Assembly (NCBI RefSeq): GCF_001544915.2
Contig: NZ_FCOE02000029.1
Span: 36,107-100,106 of the forward strand
From: Caballeronia pedi
GTDB lineage: Bacteria > Pseudomonadota > Gammaproteobacteria > Burkholderiales > Burkholderiaceae
Direction: 5' to 3'
DNA: 64,000 nucleotides
The first letter of the stretch is position 1; each line of letters begins with the position of its first letter. The notes below the pieces were generated by a model. It searched no databases, was not told where the DNA came from, and saw nothing but the letters and a program-made list of their open reading frames with translations. Shown here piece by piece: positions 59,613-64,000 of the stretch. Position numbers and translations under genes: made by a program.

Positions 59613-60580
59613 GCAGCCTTCGTGACCGCATGATGAGCAAGACCGCCGAAGTTCGTGCGGCAAAGGACATCCAGATCGATCCGCAACAGGAAAAGTCCGC
59701 CAGTCCGCGCACCGCGCCAGGGATGGCGGCCGCATTGGCGGCTGCACAGCAGCGCATCGTGCATCTCGAGAAGGCAGGTTCCTCGTCGGAAGCGTCGGTT
59801 TCGGAGATCGTTCCGAATCCCTGGCAGCCTCGGCAGGTTTTCAACGACGCGAAGCTTGCGCAACTCGCAGAATCGATTCGCGAGGCGGGACTGGTTCAGC
59901 CTATCGTTGTGCGCCGCGTGGGGACGGGATACCAGATCGTGGCGGGCGAGCGGCGTTGGCGCGCGCACAAGATGATCGGGAAAGATTCGATCAAGGTTTT
60001 AGTGGTCGAACTCTCTGACGAAGAGATGGCGATGCTGGCGCTAGTGGAAAACGTAGCGCGGGAAGATTTGTGCGACTACGAGATTTCGCGCTCGATTCGG
60101 CGGACTGAAAAGGAATTCCCGAATCGGAAGCGCATGGCCGAGGCTTTGGGGATCTCGCGGTCGGAGCTTTATCGATATTTGTCGTTCGGAGAGTTGCCCG
60201 AGTTTGTCGTTCAGGATCTGGATGTACAACCGCGTTTGCTAGGTGCGACGGCCGCGGAGGGCGTGGTGTCGGTTTTGCGTGGAAGGGATGGCGCGGCGCG
60301 CGAGATCGCCAAGGGCGTCTGGGCGAAAGTCGTAGCCGGCGATCTGGATCAGTCGAAATTGGGGAAGGCGATCAAGCAGGCTTTGGATGTTGCCGGCAAG
60401 CCCGTCGCGAGCGTGAGCGATCGAAGCATCGACAAGATTTTCGCGGATGGATCTCAAGCCGGGTCGATCACGAAGGATTCGGCGGGGCTCACCGTGAAAA
60501 TCAAGGCGGGCGTGTTGACGGCGGAAAACGAAAGACGGATTCGAGAGTTGGTTGCGCAGTTGTTTGCGGACAATGGTTGA
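59609..60580 (+). CDS. parB: ParB-family centromere-binding protein
   Basis: 323 aa. The N-terminal CTPase fold has NPWQPRQVF and the GERRWRAH box; the central helix-turn-helix is in RMAEALGISRSELYRYLSFGELPE; the C-terminal part should dimerise. ATG 59609 lies inside the parA stop (ATGA) with GGAGG about 9 bases upstream; an earlier ATG-like start overlaps that site. It should bind the three 19-bp palindromes downstream of the gene and spread from them. Confidence 0.94.
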   Translation: MSSLRDRMMSKTAEVRAAKDIQIDPQQEKSASPRTAPGMAAALAAAQQRIVHLEKAGSSSEASVSEIVPNPWQPRQVFNDAKLAQLAESIREAGLVQPIVVRRVGTGYQIVAGERRWRAHKMIGKDSIKVLVVELSDEEMAMLALVENVAREDLCDYEISRSIRRTEKEFPNRKRMAEALGISRSELYRYLSFGELPEFVVQDLDVQPRLLGATAAEGVVSVLRGRDGAAREIAKGVWAKVVAGDLDQSKLGKAIKQALDVAGKPVASVSDRSIDKIFADGSQAGSITKDSAGLTVKIKAGVLTAENERRIRELVAQLFADNG

Positions 60581-60586
60581 CGCTCG

Positions 60587-60605
60587 ACTTGCGCATCGGG
60601 CAAGT
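60587..60605 (+). terminator. Weak hairpin after parB
   Basis: ACTTGC (60587-60592) pairs with GCAAGT (60600-60605) around a 7-base loop, 6 bases after the parB stop. There is no T run, so any termination would be partial. Confidence 0.3.
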
Positions 60606-60631
60606 TAGATGCGTGACTGAGTCCCGGTGAA

Positions 60632-60650
60632 GTGTCCCGACTTGGGACAC
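60632..60650. other. Candidate parS site 1
   Basis: GTGTCCCGACTTGGGACAC: 7-bp perfect inverted arms around a 5-base centre. Identical copies lie at 60700 and 60866, all within 300 bases of the end of parB. No other copy was noticed elsewhere in the window. This fits a ParB centromere. Confidence 0.7.
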
Positions 60651-60699
60651 GACGCCGTCGGAAAGAGAGCAAAGGCCGGTTCGACAAATGGATTGTAGA

Positions 60700-60718
60700 G
60701 TGTCCCGACTTGGGACAC
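60700..60718. other. Candidate parS site 2
   Basis: Exact copy of the 19-bp palindrome at 60632, in the same orientation, 68 bases downstream. Confidence 0.7.
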
Positions 60719-60865
60719 TTGGTGTGCAACAAAGGTGAGGCGGATTCAATGCAGGTGTAGGAAGATGCTCGGCGCCTGCCATTAAAAAATGATCGTTCTA
60801 CGCGAGCGCCTTTACGATAACCGGCAAGGGTCGGCACGCGACCCGTCCTCACCGAATAAGTGAAA

Positions 60866-60884
60866 GTGTCCCGACTTGGGACAC
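60866..60884. other. Candidate parS site 3
   Basis: Third exact copy of the 19-bp palindrome, 166 bases after the second and again in the same orientation. A degenerate relative (TGTCC-N5-TGGGAC type) is at about 61161-61176. Confidence 0.7.
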
Positions 60885-62030
60885 CATTTCCGGGCAGGAA
60901 TTTCATAGTCAGCCCGATCCGCGGGACCTCCTCTGTGGAAATGGCGCGTCGGTTCCCCACGCCAAAGCCGAAATACCTAAACATCTGCTTGTTCTGATAT
61001 ATGGCGCCGGGCTGCGTGAGATAACACGAGCTGACCAAACGCACACGGTCACGATGCAAATGTTGTCCCCTCTGCGAAGCCCGCGCCTGGAAACGAGCCC
61101 GCTTGCATCTCGATCCGCGCCGATCTGGGAACTAGTCATTTCGCGACGGCTTCGCTCCTTTGTCCTCAACTGGGACGTTCCTCCTAGCACTATGGTTTGA
61201 TCTTTAAGACGTGATAACGCAAGAGCCCGAAACTCGTCGGATGGCGCGCTACGGCAGGGTTGCTTTTCCCGTGGCAAGGCGCGCTCGAAAGTAGCGTGAT
61301 TACGAGCTGCGCAAAGGAAGATGGCTTCCCGCTGGAATCGCGCAGATGACAAGCGTCGACAGGATCAGTACGAAGCGTCGGTCTTAGCGTTGTCCAGCCC
61401 ACCCTTATCGCACGCCCGGAACCTGGAAGACTCGCAGAATCAATGGATAACGGGGTGGCTCTAAATTGCGCGGCGGCCGGTGCTGGCACCTCGCGCCATC
61501 GAGGGAGCCACGCAAGACCATGCGCGCTACGCCTCAAGTAACAGCGGTCCGATATCCTGCCGTGAAACAATCAGTGCAAAAGTCGTGGCAGGCTCAAACC
61601 CGCCAGCACCAAGGCTCCCAGACGCTTGACGCCCGAATCTCGAACGAATGTTTCACGGCAAATCGGCACGTCGCACTGAACAAGGTCCGATCTACCGCTT
61701 AAAATGCCCGCAAGGACGTCGGATCGAACCTCCGTAACAAGCCGAACGCCTTCTGTAGCATTCGATACGATTCCCTGACTTACGCGTGCGCGGCCACGCG
61801 CGAAGCTTCAAGTTACGTCGAAGACGTATCGCCCGCTAAGCGAATTTCGTGCGAACGTATGAATGAACGCGCGTCGCGCATAACGATCGCGGAACATAAA
61901 AGGGCGCGGCGAATGGCGCAATTGCAATCGCAATTCGCACTCCACCAGCAGCACCGACCGAGCGAACATCGCCTGGTCGCAGCACACAATAAATAAGGAT
62001 TCCGTATTAATCGACGTACCCTCGCACGCG
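60885..62030. other. 1.1-kb non-coding stretch beyond the parS sites
   Basis: No ORF here has convincing codon use or a ribosome site. The only structures I see are a degenerate parS-like word near 61161 and a 16-bp imperfect inverted pair (61557-61572 and 61646-61661, 14 of 16 matching), whose arms each contain GTTTCACG or its inverse, half of the general chromosomal parS. It may be part of the partition locus or a relic of a lost gene. Confidence 0.5.
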
Positions 62031-62339
62031 TCAATCAGACCCCGCCACGCGACATTCCGACTGATACCACCGATCGACCTGACGCTGCGCCGCCTGGAGA
62101 TCATCCGGATAGTACGGGTCATAGAACCTCGACGGGTCATACCCGGCTGCCCTCAGCGCTGCCAATTCACTCCGATTGCGCTCGGGTGTGGGCGGAGCGT
62201 TGCTCCTCAGCGCGGTGAGGTCGCGGCATTGCGTCTCGCTCAAATGCCTACCGTTCGCCGACATGCCGCCTGTCGCGCAACCGGCGAGCGAGATCATTAA
62301 CGCGGACCAGATCGGCCAGATTTTCCGTGAGTTCTTCAT
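62031..62339 (-). CDS. DUF4148 lipoprotein
   Basis: 102 aa. ATG 62339 gives a lipoprotein signal with lipobox LAGC; the frame to 62402 does not. The mature part carries a DUF4148-type segment (RNRSELAALRAAGYDPSRFYDP, then LQAAQRQVDRWYQ). Likely anchored in a membrane facing the periplasm; function unknown. It is a second DUF4148 member in this window (with 15408-15671) and stands alone. Confidence 0.82.
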   Translation of the reverse strand: MKNSRKIWPIWSALMISLAGCATGGMSANGRHLSETQCRDLTALRSNAPPTPERNRSELAALRAAGYDPSRFYDPYYPDDLQAAQRQVDRWYQSECRVAGSD

Positions 62340-62451
62340 ATATGTCTCTCGTTCGCCAGCCCGGCAACGAGCGCAGCGGGCGCTGCGCTCCGAAGACACC
62401 ATTTTCCACCGTGCCGACGAGAGAGACCAACCTGCAAAAAACGCGCACGCT

Positions 62452-63345
62452 TTACTTCGCGACCTGTTCGCGCCACCGGTAAGCCTGCCGCCATCCGAGC
62501 AGACGTTTGAGCTTCTCGTTGCTCAGCAGCGTTTCGAACTCGCCCAGTTGCTTCTTCACCGGCACGCCAGGATAGAACCGCTCGACCAGCGTCGCCGTCG
62601 GTTGATCGGACGATACATCGTCGGCAGCGACGTTCATCACCTGAAAGCCCAAACCATCCTTCTCGATCGCAAGCCGGCACGCCGTCGCCAGATCGCGACC
62701 GTCGATGTAGCTCCACGCGATGCGCTTCCTCAGCGCTGGATCCTTAAGCCAGACCGGAAACTTCTGATAATCGACCGGATCGAGCACGTTGCCGATGCGA
62801 AAGCAGTAAATATCCGCACCCGTACGCGCGTGAAACGCCTTGGCCGTCACCTCGTTGATGACTTTCGATGTTGCGTAACTGTCCATCGGATCGACGGGAT
62901 AATCCTCGTCGAGCGGAAAATACTGCGGGTCGCGATGCCGGTGCGCGAACACGACGCCGTACGTCGTTTCGCTCGACGCCAGGATCACCTTTCTGATGCC
63001 GAGCTTCGACGCCGCATCGAGGATGTTGTACGTGCCCATCACGTTGATGCGGAAAACCTCGTTATCCGTCGTGACGAGAATGCGCGGAATCGCCGCGAAA
63101 TGCACGATGGCGTCGATCGGCTTCGGCTCGATGTCGTCGTCGAATTCCCTGGCCGTGGTGCTCGACGCGAGCGCGTCGAACACCTGACCCGCATCGGTGA
63201 TGTCGGTGATGAGCGTGCGGGCGGTGGCTTTGGCCATCGGCACGCGGTCGACATTGAGCACCTCATAGCCGTGCGCGACCAGATCCTCGACGACCCATTT
63301 CCCGGCCAGTCCGCTGCCGCCGGTCACAATCACTCGCTTCGTCAT
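62452..63345 (-). CDS. NAD-dependent epimerase/dehydratase family protein
   Basis: 297 aa extended-SDR enzyme. TGGSGLAGKWV is the cofactor loop, DRVP the nucleotide-selecting turn, VHFAAIPR and the SSETTYG / YATSKVINE (Tyr-x3-Lys) motifs the active site. The family includes sugar epimerases, dehydratases and uronate dehydrogenases. AAAAGGAG precedes ATG 63345; the frame upstream runs into the inverted repeat. It is divergent from a sugar ABC permease, so it may act on the imported sugar. Confidence 0.92.
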   Translation of the reverse strand: MTKRVIVTGGSGLAGKWVVEDLVAHGYEVLNVDRVPMAKATARTLITDITDAGQVFDALASSTTAREFDDDIEPKPIDAIVHFAAIPRILVTTDNEVFRINVMGTYNILDAASKLGIRKVILASSETTYGVVFAHRHRDPQYFPLDEDYPVDPMDSYATSKVINEVTAKAFHARTGADIYCFRIGNVLDPVDYQKFPVWLKDPALRKRIAWSYIDGRDLATACRLAIEKDGLGFQVMNVAADDVSSDQPTATLVERFYPGVPVKKQLGEFETLLSNEKLKRLLGWRQAYRWREQVAK

Positions 63346-63407
63346 GCTGTGGCTCCTTTTGATGTAGTCCGCTTCAGACGTAAACCATCCTAGGGCCGTT
63401 CGCCGCG

Positions 63408-63495
63408 CGAAATCTGTGACGCGCGTCATAGCCACGCGTGTGTATCGATTCGGGTTCACCCCGATGCCCGACTATGACGCGCGTCACAGATTTCG
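63408..63495. promoter_or_regulatory. Perfect 24-bp inverted repeat in the divergent promoter
   Basis: Arms 63408-63431 and 63472-63495 are exact inverses separated by 40 bases. Each arm contains TGACGCGCGTCA, itself a 12-bp palindrome. Arm centres are 64 bases apart, about six helical turns, so two dimers would face the same side of the DNA and could loop. It lies between the epimerase start (63345) and the ABC permease start (63545) and is probably the operator of both. Confidence 0.65.
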
Positions 63496-63544
63496 CCGCG
63501 CGTGCGCTCATAAGATCGATGCCATCCTGAACAGGAGGACATCG

Positions 63545-64000
63545 GTGAGCGCAATTTCGTCGAAGAAGGAACCCGCGCAGCACGCCCGCGTCGCGGACGT
63601 CTTACGCGCGTGTCTGCGCATCCGCGAACTGAACGTGCTGTCGGTGTTGTTGCTCGTCGGCTTGCTCATCAGCCTGTTCTCGCCGTACTTCCTCACCACC
63701 AATAACCTGATGGGCGTGTTCCGCTCGTTCTCGCTCGTCGCGCTGATGTCGATCGGCATGATGCTCGTCATCATCACGGGCGGAATCGATCTGTCGGTCG
63801 GGTCGGTGATGGGCCTGTCGTCGCTGACTACCGCGCTCGCGTTTCAGCACGGCTTCGGCGCGTTCGCCGCGGTGTTGTGCGGGCTCTCGGTCGGGCTCGT
63901 CGTCGGCGCGTTCAATGGCGTCATGATTACGTGGATCCAGTTGCCGCCTTTCATCGCGACGCTGGGCACGCTCTCCATCGGGCGTGGGCTCATGTACATC
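63545..64000 (+). CDS. Sugar ABC transporter permease (RbsC family), 3' end outside window
   Basis: 152 residues visible of an inner-membrane permease. A GTG start lies behind AGGAGG (63533-63538). After a charged N-terminus come membrane helices with the RbsC family stretch GMMLVIITGGIDLSVGSVMG and PPFIATLGTLSIGRGLMYI. Ribose-, xylose- and galactose-type permeases share these. The ATPase and binding-protein genes should follow outside the window. Divergent from the epimerase gene across the 24-bp repeat. Confidence 0.9.
   Translation, partial: MSAISSKKEPAQHARVADVLRACLRIRELNVLSVLLLVGLLISLFSPYFLTTNNLMGVFRSFSLVALMSIGMMLVIITGGIDLSVGSVMGLSSLTTALAFQHGFGAFAAVLCGLSVGLVVGAFNGVMITWIQLPPFIATLGTLSIGRGLMYI

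Noticed and set aside
61700..61745. tRNA-like T-arm (GGTTCGATCC on the - strand)
   Set aside because: The flanking bases do not form a T-stem, and no anticodon arm or acceptor stem can be folded around it.
1..64000. CRISPR arrays, IS elements, transposases, prophage genes, rRNA
   Set aside because: No regularly spaced repeat array other than the iterons, no transposase-like ORF with flanking inverted repeats, no phage structural genes and no rRNA-like stretch were seen.

Overview
The window looks like part of a secondary replicon (chromid or megaplasmid) of a Burkholderiaceae bacterium, most likely of the Paraburkholderia/Caballeronia type. The reasons are high-GC coding sequence, many LysR regulators each beside a catabolic operon, TRAP and tripartite tricarboxylate transporters, a Burkholderia-type porin, two DUF4148 proteins, and a complete plasmid-like replication and partition block (Rep initiator, 22-bp iterons, ParA, ParB and three identical 19-bp candidate parS sites). 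No rRNA, tRNA, IS element or CRISPR array was recognised. The genus is an inference.

Region 1 (1-11.9 kb) is a sugar-acid or hydroxyacid catabolic island. It holds an SDR, a TRAP importer, a full-length transketolase and a 2-hydroxyacid dehydrogenase on the + strand; a LysR regulator on the - strand; then a split transketolase pair, a beta-hydroxyacid dehydrogenase and an MHS-type symporter. Region 2 (11.9-16.2 kb) has loosely connected small genes: SDR, secreted cupin, secreted metallo-beta-lactamase-fold protein, a secreted unknown, DUF4148, and two tiny coupled ORFs.

Region 3 (16.2-33 kb) is a long minus-strand array for uptake and breakdown of what is probably an aromatic di- or tricarboxylate. 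It holds TctC, a fused TctA-TctB, two LigI-type amidohydrolases, a LigJ-like 4-oxalomesaconate hydratase, two 4,5-dihydroxyphthalate-decarboxylase-family proteins, an HpcH aldolase, a ThDP enzyme, a CMD-family protein and two paralogous LysR regulators. A porin at 31.8-32.9 kb shares a nearly identical promoter and operator layout with tctC, so outer- and inner-membrane uptake are probably co-regulated.

Region 4 (35.4-44.3 kb) is the least ordinary part. A compact six-gene minus-strand operon encodes a Glu/Phe-rich protein with a glycine-zipper stretch, a zincin-type HEVGH protein, a 705-residue unknown, an AONS-like PLP enzyme, a GIY-YIG protein that carries its own Glu-rich segment, and a TIM-barrel hydrolase. 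It is preceded by a well-spaced -24/-12 (sigma-54) promoter with an upstream palindrome. A sigma-54 activator gene with an atypical GAFTHA loop sits tail-to-tail at the operon's other end. I know no described system with this composition.

Region 5 (44.4-56 kb) is a second catabolic operon (two COG3618-type amidohydrolases, fused TRAP importer, CoA transferase, enoyl-CoA hydratase, iron-dependent alcohol dehydrogenase) under a divergent LysR, followed by a secreted PPC/DUF296 protein and a yafC/dkgB-like pair. Region 6 (56.2-62 kb) is the replication/partition locus. Region 7 (62-64 kb) has a DUF4148 lipoprotein and an epimerase divergent from a truncated sugar ABC permease, with a perfect 24-bp inverted repeat between the two.
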